Shown here: positions 24,561-33,364 of the stretch, piece after piece | Numbering within the stretch: the stretch's first letter is position 1 | Layout: each line of letters begins with the position of its first letter | Assembly: GCF_003626695.1 (NCBI RefSeq) | Contig: NZ_RBAH01000008.1 | Coordinates: 216,043-280,042, forward strand | Direction of reading: 5' to 3' | Length of the DNA: 64,000 nucleotides | Origin: Paenibacillus ginsengarvi | GTDB taxonomy: Bacteria > Bacillota > Bacilli > Paenibacillales > NBRC-103111 | Made by a program: the position numbers and the translations under genes | Notes under the pieces: model-generated | Told to the model about the DNA's origin: nothing | Seen by the model: the letters and a program-made list of their open reading frames with translations, nothing else | Database searches by the model: none

Positions 24561-26087
24561 ATGAAAATGAATGTCAATGTAGTGGGCAAAGTTGCCGCGT
24601 TTGGATTAAGCGTTGCAATGCTGACATCATGTTCAAGCTCTGGAGATTCCAAATCCGATTCAGCTGCGCCAACCATCAATATCGGCTTTAAAGGAGTGAA
24701 TACCGATACGGACAGAGCCAACAATCCGGTTCTGGCCGAATTGCAGAAAAAAACAAACACGGTCATTAAAGTGCAGGAAATGCCCGATGACGGTTATGTT
24801 CAAAAAATCACGTTGCAATTCAACAGCGGTACGGCGCCCGATGTCATTCATTCCAGCACGGATACGACGACCATCGGTCTGATTAACAATTTTGGCGCAA
24901 ACGGGATGTTAAAGAAAATGAATGACCTGCTGCCCAAAATGCCGAATGTGCAAAAATTTTATGACAAAGAGATGCAGAGCAAATTTGTAAATTCGGACGG
25001 CAATTTATACATCCTGCCTACGCCTAGAGATGTTGGTTATGGTGCTGTATTTATTAGACAAGACTGGCTCGATAATTTAGGTTTAAAAACGCCGAAAACC
25101 TTCGATGAATACAAGGAAGTGTTAAGGCAATTTGCCACAAAGGACCCCGATAAGAACGGGAAAGACGGCGATACGTACGGCGTTGTATTCGATAAAGTAA
25201 ACGGCCTGGAGCCGGCACTCGCGCCGTTCGGCGTTCCTAATGCGGATTGGATGAAAACGGCCGACAACAAGCTGGTATGGTCACAAATTACGCCCGAGTA
25301 CAAAAAAGCGATAGGTTTTGCAAGAGAATTGGTTGCAGCCAAAATCGTCGATCCCGAATTCGTCACGTATCAAGCCAACAACGGTAAATCCCAGCTGATA
25401 AGAAGCAACAGAGCCGGTGTATATCAAGGCGTTTCGTCCGGCGCGGCAGCCGACCTGGCTGTGATCCAGGAAAAAACGCCTAATGCCAAAATCGTTGTGT
25501 TAGAGGTTCCGCCGGCGCCTGGAATTGCCAAAAGCGTATCCGGTTACGGGAACATTATAACCAAAAATAAAGACGGACTGCCTGTCGGTTTCTCGAGTAT
25601 ATGGGCCGTGAATTCAAAAGTAAAAGGCGATGTTTTGGACGGGATTGCCAGACTGTTTGACTTTACATCGGGCGACAAGCTAGTGACCGTCGGCGTAGAA
25701 GGCCAGGATCACACCAAATCCGGCAACGATTATAAATTATCGAAAGATTTAAAAGGACTAAGACAGGACGGCGCTTGGGATGTTTACAATATCGGCTACA
25801 TGACCCAAAGAGAGTTCTGGAAAGACCTGTGGCCGGCAGAAACGGCCGCTAACATGGCCAATACAGGCTTGTCCACGCAGCCAAGACTCGTCTATTTCTC
25901 AACGCCTACAACAGATGCACAATTACCGCAAATTACAGCGAAAGCTACGGAACTGTTTACCCAAATCATTTCAGGCAAATTGGACTTGGATGCAGGCTGG
26001 GCGGAATGGGAGAAACAATTCAAATTGTTAAAAGGCGATGTTATGACGCAGGAAATCAACGATAGATATGCAAAAAATTCAAAATAA
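24561..26087 (+). CDS. Extracellular solute-binding lipoprotein, LplA-like
   Basis: A 508-residue lipoprotein (ATG at 24561, GGGGTG 7 bases upstream). The signal ends at AMLTSC (Cys about 24). The mature sequence begins IGFKGVNTDTDRANNPVLAELQKKTN, typical of the long LplA/family-1 type that imports oligosaccharides such as uronate or xylan-derived saccharides. It is first in an operon with its two permeases, from which it is separated by a strong hairpin. Composition is noticeably A+T-richer than the region upstream of 24 kb. Confidence 0.92.
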   Translation: MKMNVNVVGKVAAFGLSVAMLTSCSSSGDSKSDSAAPTINIGFKGVNTDTDRANNPVLAELQKKTNTVIKVQEMPDDGYVQKITLQFNSGTAPDVIHSSTDTTTIGLINNFGANGMLKKMNDLLPKMPNVQKFYDKEMQSKFVNSDGNLYILPTPRDVGYGAVFIRQDWLDNLGLKTPKTFDEYKEVLRQFATKDPDKNGKDGDTYGVVFDKVNGLEPALAPFGVPNADWMKTADNKLVWSQITPEYKKAIGFARELVAAKIVDPEFVTYQANNGKSQLIRSNRAGVYQGVSSGAAADLAVIQEKTPNAKIVVLEVPPAPGIAKSVSGYGNIITKNKDGLPVGFSSIWAVNSKVKGDVLDGIARLFDFTSGDKLVTVGVEGQDHTKSGNDYKLSKDLKGLRQDGAWDVYNIGYMTQREFWKDLWPAETAANMANTGLSTQPRLVYFSTPTTDAQLPQITAKATELFTQIISGKLDLDAGWAEWEKQFKLLKGDVMTQEINDRYAKNSK

Positions 26088-26104
26088 TCTTGCTGGTTTT
26101 CAGG

Positions 26105-26148
26105 AACAAGTGCAAGGATTAGGGGATTCTCTTGTCCTTGCACTTGTT
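26105..26148 (+). terminator. Strong hairpin between binding protein and permease genes
   Basis: A perfect 14-bp stem (AACAAGTGCAAGGA at 26105-26118 with TCCTTGCACTTGTT at 26135-26148), loop 16. No T-run follows. Such hairpins usually stabilise the upstream binding-protein mRNA and reduce downstream expression, giving excess binding protein over membrane components. Confidence 0.6.
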
Positions 26149-26189
26149 GATTCCTGGAAAAATTGTTTTAAAAAAGAGGTGATGCCGGG

Positions 26190-27095
26190 ATGTTTGTACA
26201 TAATATCAAGAAATTTTTCCCTTTATATTTGCTCTTGGTGCCAGGGATCGCATTTTATATCGTCTTTAAATATGTGCCTATTGTCGGTTATGTCATGGCT
26301 TTCCAAGATTTCAAAATAGGCAAAGGTTTATTTGGAAGTCCGTGGGTAGGCTTGGATAACTTCTATTATATGTTTCAGGACAATAACTTTTTGAACGCTT
26401 TAAGAAATACGGTCATCATCAGCGTGTATAAGCTTATTTTCGGCTTTGCCTGCCCGATTATTTTGGCCTTATTGTTAAACGAAGTCATAAGCAGCCGGTT
26501 TAAAAAAGTAGTCCAAACGATCTCTTACTTGCCTCACTTTATATCGTGGGTCATCATCGCCGGCATCCTGACAGGGATTCTTTCATCCAAAGGGATCATC
26601 AACTATGTGATCGTCGAGATTTTTCACCAGGATAAAATCGTTTTTTTGGCCGATCCGAGATTTTTTAGAAGCATCATGGTTATTACGGAAGTGTGGAAAA
26701 GCGTAGGCTGGGGTACCATTATTTATTTGGCCACCATCTCCGGAATCGATACCGAAATGTATGAAGCGGCCATTGTGGATGGATGCTCCAGATTTAAGCA
26801 GGCTATGCTGATCACGCTTCCTTCGATGATTCCAACGATTATTATTTTGCTGATTTTAAATTTGGGCGGTATTCTGAACGCCGGCTTTGAGCAAATTTAC
26901 TTGTTCTATACGCCTCCCGTATATCCTGTTGCCGATATTCTCGATACGCTGGCTTTACGGATTGGGATACAAAATAACTTCAATTACGGCGTTGCAACCG
27001 CGATCACCATTTTCAAATCGTTTGTCGGTCTAATCCTGATCATTATCGTTAACAGAATAGTGAAATACGTAGACAAAGATCATGGCATATGGTAG
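26190..27095 (+). CDS. ABC sugar permease, LplB-like
   Basis: A 301-residue membrane protein with six predicted helices. It contains the EAA loop (EMYEAAIVDGCSRFKQAMLITLP) that contacts the ATPase. The N-terminus (LFLLLVPGIAFYIVFKYVPIVGYVMAFQDF) matches the LplB/MalF type used for polysaccharide-derived sugars. AGAGGTG lies 7 bases upstream. The partner permease follows after 10 bases. No cognate ATPase of the MsmX/MalK type is in the operon; these importers commonly use a shared ATPase encoded elsewhere. Confidence 0.95.
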   Translation: MFVHNIKKFFPLYLLLVPGIAFYIVFKYVPIVGYVMAFQDFKIGKGLFGSPWVGLDNFYYMFQDNNFLNALRNTVIISVYKLIFGFACPIILALLLNEVISSRFKKVVQTISYLPHFISWVIIAGILTGILSSKGIINYVIVEIFHQDKIVFLADPRFFRSIMVITEVWKSVGWGTIIYLATISGIDTEMYEAAIVDGCSRFKQAMLITLPSMIPTIIILLILNLGGILNAGFEQIYLFYTPPVYPVADILDTLALRIGIQNNFNYGVATAITIFKSFVGLILIIIVNRIVKYVDKDHGIW

Positions 27096-27105
27096 GTGAA
27101 TCCAA

Positions 27106-27969
27106 ATGACCAGACGTTCAACGGGCGAGAAAATATTCGGTTATGTGAATGGGCTGTTTCTGATCGTATTCTGTATCACCATCCTGTATCCATTTGTTAA
27201 CATTATCGCCATCTCCTTCAGCTCTACGGCTGCGGCCAACACAGGCTCCGTCACGATTTTCCCTATAGGTTTCAATATAGCGGCTTATAAATACTTGGCC
27301 AACTACAGTCAGCTCTTGAGCGGTCTTAATGTAACGTTGTTTGTAACGATTGTTGGCACTTTTTTGCAGCTGCTTTTTACAGTCGTTACCGCTTATCCGT
27401 TATCCAGAAGAAATTTGCCTTATCGAAAATTCATCAAATTTTTCATATTGCTTACGATGCTTTTTCCGCCGGGCATTGTGCAAACGTATATTTTGTTTAT
27501 CAACTTAAACCTCATCGATTCGATCTGGGTATTAATTTTGCCGGGGCTTATTCATACGTTTAACGTCATCGTGATGATCAGCTTCTTCGAAACGATTCCG
27601 CAAGAACTGATCGAAGCTTCCAGAATCGACGGCTTATCGGAATTCAAAATCATTTTCAAAATCATATTCCCGCTATCGCTCGCAGCAATAAGCACAATCG
27701 GCTTGTTCTATGCCGTAGAAAACTGGAACGCCTGGTTCAACGGATCGATCTTTATAAACACAAGAGAGAAATGGCCGCTGCAGCTGGTTCTGAAAAATAT
27801 TTTAAACACGACCATAACCGATAATAGCCTGGATACGGGTACGCTGCCGCCAGCCTATCAAGTGCAGATGGCCATGGTGTTTATTACAACCTTACCGATC
27901 CTGCTTATATATCCGTTTATCCAAAAATACTTTGTCAAAGGTGTCATGATTGGCGGTATTAAAGGGTGA
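27106..27969 (+). CDS. ABC sugar permease, LplC/YtcP-like
   Basis: A 287-residue membrane protein with six helices. The start ITILYPFVNIIAISFSSTAAA and the EAA loop (ELIEASRIDGLSEFKIIFKIIFP) identify the second permease of an LplABC-type importer. The end (KYFVKGVMIGGIKG) is highly typical. AGGTGA precedes the ATG. It acts with the 24561 binding protein and 26190 permease. Confidence 0.95.
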   Translation: MTRRSTGEKIFGYVNGLFLIVFCITILYPFVNIIAISFSSTAAANTGSVTIFPIGFNIAAYKYLANYSQLLSGLNVTLFVTIVGTFLQLLFTVVTAYPLSRRNLPYRKFIKFFILLTMLFPPGIVQTYILFINLNLIDSIWVLILPGLIHTFNVIVMISFFETIPQELIEASRIDGLSEFKIIFKIIFPLSLAAISTIGLFYAVENWNAWFNGSIFINTREKWPLQLVLKNILNTTITDNSLDTGTLPPAYQVQMAMVFITTLPILLIYPFIQKYFVKGVMIGGIKG

Positions 27970-27972
27970 GGT

Positions 27973-28089
27973 TTGAATCCGCTTGATCAGTTGCAGTGGG
28001 CGGCTCGCACTTTGAATCGGTTGCGACAGCTTGGAATGACGCTTGCGGGTGCGGCGCCCCTGTTCGCACGAAACGGGGGGACGTTATGA
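27973..28089 (+). CDS. Short GC-rich ORF (38 residues) coupled to the next ATPase gene
   Basis: From a TTG at 27973 the frame reads LNPLDQLQWAARTLNRLRQL and then GMTLAGAAPLFARNGGTL, ending in a TGA that overlaps the ATPase start (ATGA). GGGTGAGG lies just upstream. It is clearly richer in G+C than both flanks. It may be a small leader peptide that couples translation, or a relic of an inserted fragment. No family recognised. Confidence 0.3.
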   Translation: MNPLDQLQWAARTLNRLRQLGMTLAGAAPLFARNGGTL

Positions 28090-29042
28090 TCGAAGTGAAA
28101 AACTTAACGAAACATTATGGAAAACACGTGGCGGTGGATCACATCCATTTTACGATCGCCGAGGGAGAAATCGTAGGCTTTCTAGGACCGAACGGAGCAG
28201 GCAAATCCACTACGATGAATATGATGACCGGATACATGGCTTCGACAGAAGGCGAGGTACTCGTCTCGGGACATTCGATTCTGGACGAGCCGGAAAAAGC
28301 GAAAGCGAAGATCGGATATTTGCCGGAACAACCGCCGCTATATGTGGATATGAAAGTGGATGAATATTTAAGCTTCGTGGCTGACATCAAAAAGGTGAAG
28401 TCAAACGAAAAAAAGGCGATGCTCGCTAACATCAAAGAAACCGTACGGATTCAGGAGGTATCCAACCGATTAATTAAAAATTTGTCCAAAGGATACAAGC
28501 AAAGAGTCGGCCTGGCGCAGGCTATGGTAGGCTTTCCGGAAGTCATTATTTTGGATGAGCCTACAGTTGGTTTAGATCCCAAGCAAATGATGGAAATGCG
28601 AGACGTTATTAAAACATTAGGCCATAAACATACCGTCCTCTTAAGCTCGCACATCCTTTCGGAGGTTAGCGCTGTTTGCGACAGGGTGATCATTATCCAT
28701 AAAGGTAAACTTGTTGCCAGCGATACTCCTGACAACTTGTCCGCCGACCTGCTGCAAGGCTCGAAAATACAGTCTCGTCTTAAAGGTACGGAAGCGGAAA
28801 TCATCCGCGCGGCTGCAAGTTTTCCAATAATCAAGCATGTACGTATAGTGGGCAGCAAAGAAAGCGGTACGATTGATGTTATTTTTGAGTGCGACGGCCA
28901 CACGGATATTAGAGAAGCGGTGTTTAGCGCTATGTCCAGCCACCAAATACCGGTACTCATCCAACAACCTCTTAATCGTTCCTTGGAAGAGATTTTCTTG
29001 CAAGTAACAGGGGAAGGGAGTCACTATGACAAGCATCATTAA
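28086..29042 (+). CDS. ABC exporter ATPase, GldA/CcmA-like
   Basis: A 318-residue ATP-binding subunit. Walker A GPNGAGKST (34-42), Q-loop LPEQPPLY, signature LSKGYKQRVGLAQ, Walker B VIILDEPTVGLD and the H-loop LLSSH are intact, and a C-terminal extension of about 90 residues is present as in the CcmA/GldA group. The ATG at 28086 has GGGGGGA upstream. It overlaps the permease start by 17 bases. With the next three genes it forms a Gld-like cluster. Confidence 0.95.
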   Translation: MIEVKNLTKHYGKHVAVDHIHFTIAEGEIVGFLGPNGAGKSTTMNMMTGYMASTEGEVLVSGHSILDEPEKAKAKIGYLPEQPPLYVDMKVDEYLSFVADIKKVKSNEKKAMLANIKETVRIQEVSNRLIKNLSKGYKQRVGLAQAMVGFPEVIILDEPTVGLDPKQMMEMRDVIKTLGHKHTVLLSSHILSEVSAVCDRVIIIHKGKLVASDTPDNLSADLLQGSKIQSRLKGTEAEIIRAAASFPIIKHVRIVGSKESGTIDVIFECDGHTDIREAVFSAMSSHQIPVLIQQPLNRSLEEIFLQVTGEGSHYDKHH

Positions 29043-29889
29043 AAAAGAATTGAGAACCTACTTCACTTCCATGTCAGGGTATATCTTCCTGGCATTTTTA
29101 ATATTTCTTTCCGCCGTCTATTTTGTGATTGGAAACATAAGCGCACAGTCGGCAGATTTTTCGGGCGTACTAACCGGTATCGCGGTTTATTATTTATTTC
29201 TCATTCCAATCTTAACGATGCGATTATTTGCGGAAGAGGCCAAATTAAAAACAGATCAATTGTTATACACATCGCCCATATCGATCACGGATATCACGTT
29301 AGGCAAATATATGGCCGCTTCGATCGTATTAGCCATAGGAACGGTACTGACGTTTATTTTTCCCATCCTATTATTGCTGTTCTCAGATGTTAACCTGCCT
29401 CTTGTCGCTGTCAGCTATTTGGGGTTTTTCTTGTTTGGCTTAAGCTTGATCAGTGTTGGTCTGTTCGTATCGTCTTTAACGGAAAACCAGATCATAGCTG
29501 CGATTATTACATTTGCCGCGGTATTTTTGTTTTTTATTATGGACAGTTTGGCCAAAGCATTGCCAGCAGATCCAATGAGCTCCGTATGTTTCCTGACAGC
29601 CATAATCGGTCTATTTGGCTACATCGTGTACGACAGTACGAAACATACAGCGGCCGCCGTTTGTATCACCTTGTTCCTTCTGGTGGTGGAAGTGGCTCTA
29701 TATGTAACAAAGCCCATCTTATTTGAGGGGACGATTGCTTATGTTTTACAATGGTTTTCGGTTTTTAACCGGTTTACTCATTTTCAGCGCGGCATTTTAA
29801 ATGTGGCTGACATTGTGTATAATCTCACCTTTTTCACTGCGTTCCTCTATATAACGATAAATGGAATCGAGAAGAGAAGGTGGAGGTGA
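29026..29889 (+). CDS. ABC-2 type permease (GldF-like)
   Basis: A 287-residue membrane protein with six or seven helices (FYIFLAFLIFLSAVYFVIGNI-like start, then repeated hydrophobic runs to about 285). It carries the ABC-2 pattern and the MRLFAEEAKLKTDQLLYTSPIS linker found in GldF/NosY-like permeases. GGGAAGGGAG precedes the ATG. It is the membrane partner of the 28086 ATPase. Confidence 0.9.
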   Translation: MTSIIKKELRTYFTSMSGYIFLAFLIFLSAVYFVIGNISAQSADFSGVLTGIAVYYLFLIPILTMRLFAEEAKLKTDQLLYTSPISITDITLGKYMAASIVLAIGTVLTFIFPILLLLFSDVNLPLVAVSYLGFFLFGLSLISVGLFVSSLTENQIIAAIITFAAVFLFFIMDSLAKALPADPMSSVCFLTAIIGLFGYIVYDSTKHTAAAVCITLFLLVVEVALYVTKPILFEGTIAYVLQWFSVFNRFTHFQRGILNVADIVYNLTFFTAFLYITINGIEKRRWR

Positions 29890-29894
29890 AAAGG

Positions 29895-31334
29895 ATGAAT
29901 AAGGTAACCGAAACTTTCAAAAATCCAAAAGTAAAGTATGGAGCCTTCTCAACCTTAACGGCCATAGGCGTCATTGTGGTGTTGATCGTGGTCAACTTCA
30001 TTTTCACCAGTTTGCATGTAAGTTACGATGTCAGCACGAACAAATCGTATTCCATATCGAAATATTCGATCGCGATTATTAAAAAAGTACAAGATCCCAT
30101 AACCATATATGTGTGGGCAAAACCCGGAAGCGAATATCCAGAATTTAAAAATATGATCATGGATTATGCCCAATATAGCAGCCGGATTCAGGTAGAGGTC
30201 CGCGATCCGAATCTATACCCGCAGCTTGTCGAGCAATTCAAAACCGATCCGGCGTTATCCGTTTCAAGCAACAGCGTTGTTGTAGTGAATGGGAAAACAA
30301 ACAAATTCAAATTCATAGATGCCGCGCAGCTGATTACGCTTGGATTTGATCCGCAAACGTACAAAGATTACGTGCAGTCGATCGATGTGGAGCCTCAAAT
30401 TACGAATGCGATCGAATATGTTACAAGCGATAAAACCTATATCATTTATAGCATGACCGGTAATGGAGAGCTGGCGCTTCCGGAAAAACTCGTGAATGCG
30501 ATTCAACTTGCCGGTTATGAGATGAGAGACTTGAATGTTCTGACTAAAGATATACCCCAAGATGCAAGCTTACTCTTTGCAACAACACCCGCCAAAGACT
30601 GGACGCCGGAGATGGCGAATAAAGTAAAAGCCTACTTGCAAAGCGGCGGGAGGGCATTTTTTGCACTGAATTATATGACTTCCGGATTTCCGAATGTAAG
30701 GTCGGTGTTGGACGCTTATGGAGTATCGCTAAATGATAAAGTGGTCATCGAAGCGGACATCGGTAAAGCGTTGCCCAATCAGCCTACCGTATTGCTGCCT
30801 AACATGGAAGCTAATGAAATTACGAAAAGTTTAACGGACAAACAGTACAACGTGCTGCTGCCGGTTGCAACGGATATTAAACCCAATAGTGTGAAGCGAA
30901 ATTCACTAAAAGTGAGTCCGCTCTTAACGAGCTCAGCGAAATCTTACACCAAAAATAGTTCGGCTCAGCGTATTGAAAAAGCGGCTGGCGATGAGTCGGG
31001 GCCGTTTCAATTGGCCGTTATAATTTCGGATTATACGGATACGAAAACGGTTTACGAAACCAAATTAGTCGTTATGGGTACAGATGGGTTAATATCGCCT
31101 GAAGTGAATTCCGTATCCGGCGGAACGAATTATCAATTCATCGTGAATGCAGTAAACTGGACTCAAAACAAAGCAAGCGGCAGCTATATCCCTCCGAAAG
31201 CGCCTAATAGCTCTGTCCCGTTACAAGTAAGCGGCGGGCAAGCGGTGCTCATCACCGTAGTAACCGTGATTCTCATTCCTTTGGTCATCTTGCTCATCGG
31301 TATTGTCGTATGGACCAGAAGGAGAAACAGCTAA
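29895..31334 (+). CDS. GldG-like ABC auxiliary protein (ABC_transp_aux family)
   Basis: A 479-residue protein with an N-terminal membrane helix (about 20-42), a large extracellular domain and a C-terminal helix (VLITVVTVILIPLVILLIGIVVWTRR). The extracellular part follows the GldG pattern: SVSTNKSYSIS-like start, then IYVWAKPGSEYPEFKNMIMDY and, near 210, LPEKLVNAIQLAGYEMRDLNV. GGAGGTG lies 7 bases before the ATG at 29895. The stop overlaps the next start by one base. In gliding bacteria GldG works with GldA/F; in Firmicutes the role is unknown. Confidence 0.85.
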   Translation: MNKVTETFKNPKVKYGAFSTLTAIGVIVVLIVVNFIFTSLHVSYDVSTNKSYSISKYSIAIIKKVQDPITIYVWAKPGSEYPEFKNMIMDYAQYSSRIQVEVRDPNLYPQLVEQFKTDPALSVSSNSVVVVNGKTNKFKFIDAAQLITLGFDPQTYKDYVQSIDVEPQITNAIEYVTSDKTYIIYSMTGNGELALPEKLVNAIQLAGYEMRDLNVLTKDIPQDASLLFATTPAKDWTPEMANKVKAYLQSGGRAFFALNYMTSGFPNVRSVLDAYGVSLNDKVVIEADIGKALPNQPTVLLPNMEANEITKSLTDKQYNVLLPVATDIKPNSVKRNSLKVSPLLTSSAKSYTKNSSAQRIEKAAGDESGPFQLAVIISDYTDTKTVYETKLVVMGTDGLISPEVNSVSGGTNYQFIVNAVNWTQNKASGSYIPPKAPNSSVPLQVSGGQAVLITVVTVILIPLVILLIGIVVWTRRRNS

Positions 31335-32806
31335 TGAAAAAAAAGCTCGTTACTTTCATAACCGTCGGTTTTGTTCTGGCCGTTTTACTGCTGATTCAAT
31401 ATACGATTCAAAAGGAGTATAAACATGCGGGAACCGGGGCAATCGAATCAGCGGAAACAATAGAATCAACTCCTACAATTTCGGTGGCTGCAGCTAGAAG
31501 CGATGTGAAAAAAATCAAGATCGTGAACACAACCGGCACGGTAGAATTGCTCCCTGCCAATGTAACAGCTTCGGGCAACGTTACAAGCGATTGGGTGCTG
31601 GAAACAAAGCCGGAGTTTCCGGTGAACCAGAACGCAGTAAACCAAATGGCCGAAAGCGCTATTGGGACCAAGTTAAGATGGCTCGGTGAGCAGGCAACGG
31701 ATATGGGGCCATTCGGGTTAGACGCTGCGAAAGCTGAGGTGGTCGTAACGCTCGCTAATGGCGAGAATCGTACTGTAAAAATAGGGAAGCCGACTCCGGA
31801 CCAGACGAATTATTATGCTGCTTTCAACAATGAAAAAGGAATTTATCTCATGAATAGCGGTGATGCAAAACAGTTATTATTATCCACAAACGAGTTGTTC
31901 GATAGAAAAATTCCTGAGATCAATGTAAGAAGCTTAAAATCGGTTGAAGTCTTTAAATCGGGAAAGCTTATTTTAGATGTTCAAGCTAAAACCAATAAAC
32001 AATCTGTGGTTGCTTCTTTGCCTGGCGCGCATCTCGTACCCGCTTCTGATTTAGTGATGAAGTATCCCGTGCCAAACCGGGATGTATATTTGGAGGATTT
32101 TGCAAGAAGCGTCTTTGGATTGCGCGACGGGGCTTTCAATGTAACTGGTGCAACGATCCAAATAGGATCTGTAGTTGAGGAAAAGCCGTTAGATTTGGGA
32201 CGTTACGGGCTTACACCGCCCGCTGTAGAGCTTAAAATCCAGGATGATCAGAATAAATATGATCTTCTGTTGGGCGAAACTAGCGGTGATGAAGTGTATG
32301 CCAAATTTGCCGACAAGACCTATATATTTTCGATTAGCAAAGCAAGCATCCAATCCTTAATGACGTTTGAACCCACCAAGTTTATCGATCGCTTTTTGGC
32401 TTTAACCCATATAGTCGATTGCGATGAAATTGTAATAGACACTGCGTCCTCCAAATTTGATGTGAAAATTAACCACGTTCCTCTGGCGAGCGGGCAAGGG
32501 GCGGAGGAACAAAACGGAACAGTTAACGGCAAGGTTATCGGGGTCGATCCGCTAAGAAGGTTGTATCAGATGATCATCGGATTAAGCTTCGATGCCTTTA
32601 TAGAGCCCGTAGACAAACCTGGCGATCTAGTCATTACGATCAGGTACACAACGAAACAGGGAGGGAAAACTGTAACTTTTTACTCCTACAACGATAACTT
32701 CTACTTAGTTCAAGTGGGGGATGAACCTGCTCATTACTTAATCAATGAACAAGCCATTGCTGAAGTTTTAACAGCTTGTAATGATATTATGGCGGATCGG
32801 TATTAA
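31334..32806 (+). CDS. DUF4340-domain protein
   Basis: A 490-residue protein with one N-terminal helix (LVTFITVGFVLAVLLLIQYTI) and a repetitive extracellular domain: VKKIKIVNTTGTVELLPANV, later LRWLGEQATDMGPFGLDAAKAEVVVTL with VKIGKPTPDQTNYYAAF. The GLDxPxAEVxVTLANG / KIGKPTPDxxxYYA pattern is the DUF4340 signature, repeated with GRYGLTPPAVELKIQDDQNKYDLLLGE. It overlaps the GldG-like gene by one base (TAATG). DUF4340 proteins routinely follow GldG-like genes, so it is probably the fourth component of the same envelope complex. Confidence 0.9.
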   Translation: MKKKLVTFITVGFVLAVLLLIQYTIQKEYKHAGTGAIESAETIESTPTISVAAARSDVKKIKIVNTTGTVELLPANVTASGNVTSDWVLETKPEFPVNQNAVNQMAESAIGTKLRWLGEQATDMGPFGLDAAKAEVVVTLANGENRTVKIGKPTPDQTNYYAAFNNEKGIYLMNSGDAKQLLLSTNELFDRKIPEINVRSLKSVEVFKSGKLILDVQAKTNKQSVVASLPGAHLVPASDLVMKYPVPNRDVYLEDFARSVFGLRDGAFNVTGATIQIGSVVEEKPLDLGRYGLTPPAVELKIQDDQNKYDLLLGETSGDEVYAKFADKTYIFSISKASIQSLMTFEPTKFIDRFLALTHIVDCDEIVIDTASSKFDVKINHVPLASGQGAEEQNGTVNGKVIGVDPLRRLYQMIIGLSFDAFIEPVDKPGDLVITIRYTTKQGGKTVTFYSYNDNFYLVQVGDEPAHYLINEQAIAEVLTACNDIMADRY

Positions 32807-33364
32807 GCTTGACGGGTATTGAAGCGGCGATGGTGGGACACAAGACAGGCCGATCGAGTCCCTGTATGCTCAGATCGGTCGAAACATGGGAGTCAACCGC
32901 CTCGTCGTTTCATTTCATTTTGTATAGCAAAAAAATAATATACATTGGATAATGCATATGATATGCTAAATATTGCCAGATGATAGCTGCTAGGTTCAGC
33001 GAGAGCGAACGGACAGGCTGGCGAATCAAGATCGGCGGGGGGTGAGGCGTTCAAACGGAGGTGTTGCGCCGAACGAAAAGGGAATGCAGACAGTACCCGG
33101 ATCGCTTGCGGACGAGAGGTGGCTTGCATCGCATCAATACATACAGGTATTAAACGTGTTGGAAGCTGTGGCGTTGTTACTGTCGATCCGGTGATTCCAT
33201 GAGGAAGGAGATGAATTCGTACCAGACAACTGGAGACTTCGCGGCAAGAGAATCCGCTATCCGCAAGACCTGCTATTATGTGACCGCCAGAAACTCCCAG
33301 GATATTTGACGTAAATAGATGGTTTCCATCACTAATTCTAATTTACGGGGTAGGTGATTCCTTC
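32807..33364. other. 558-base gap without a recognised gene
   Basis: It contains two related GC-rich strings (GGCCGATCGAG / CAGATCGGTC near 32845-32880) that could be the arms of a long imperfect hairpin, an AT-rich stretch with a CATATGATATG palindrome near 32955, and GGAAGGAGATGAATTC at 33202 that looks like a ribosome site without a sustained frame. It probably carries the promoter of the 33365 gene. I see no structured RNA I can name. Confidence 0.4.
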
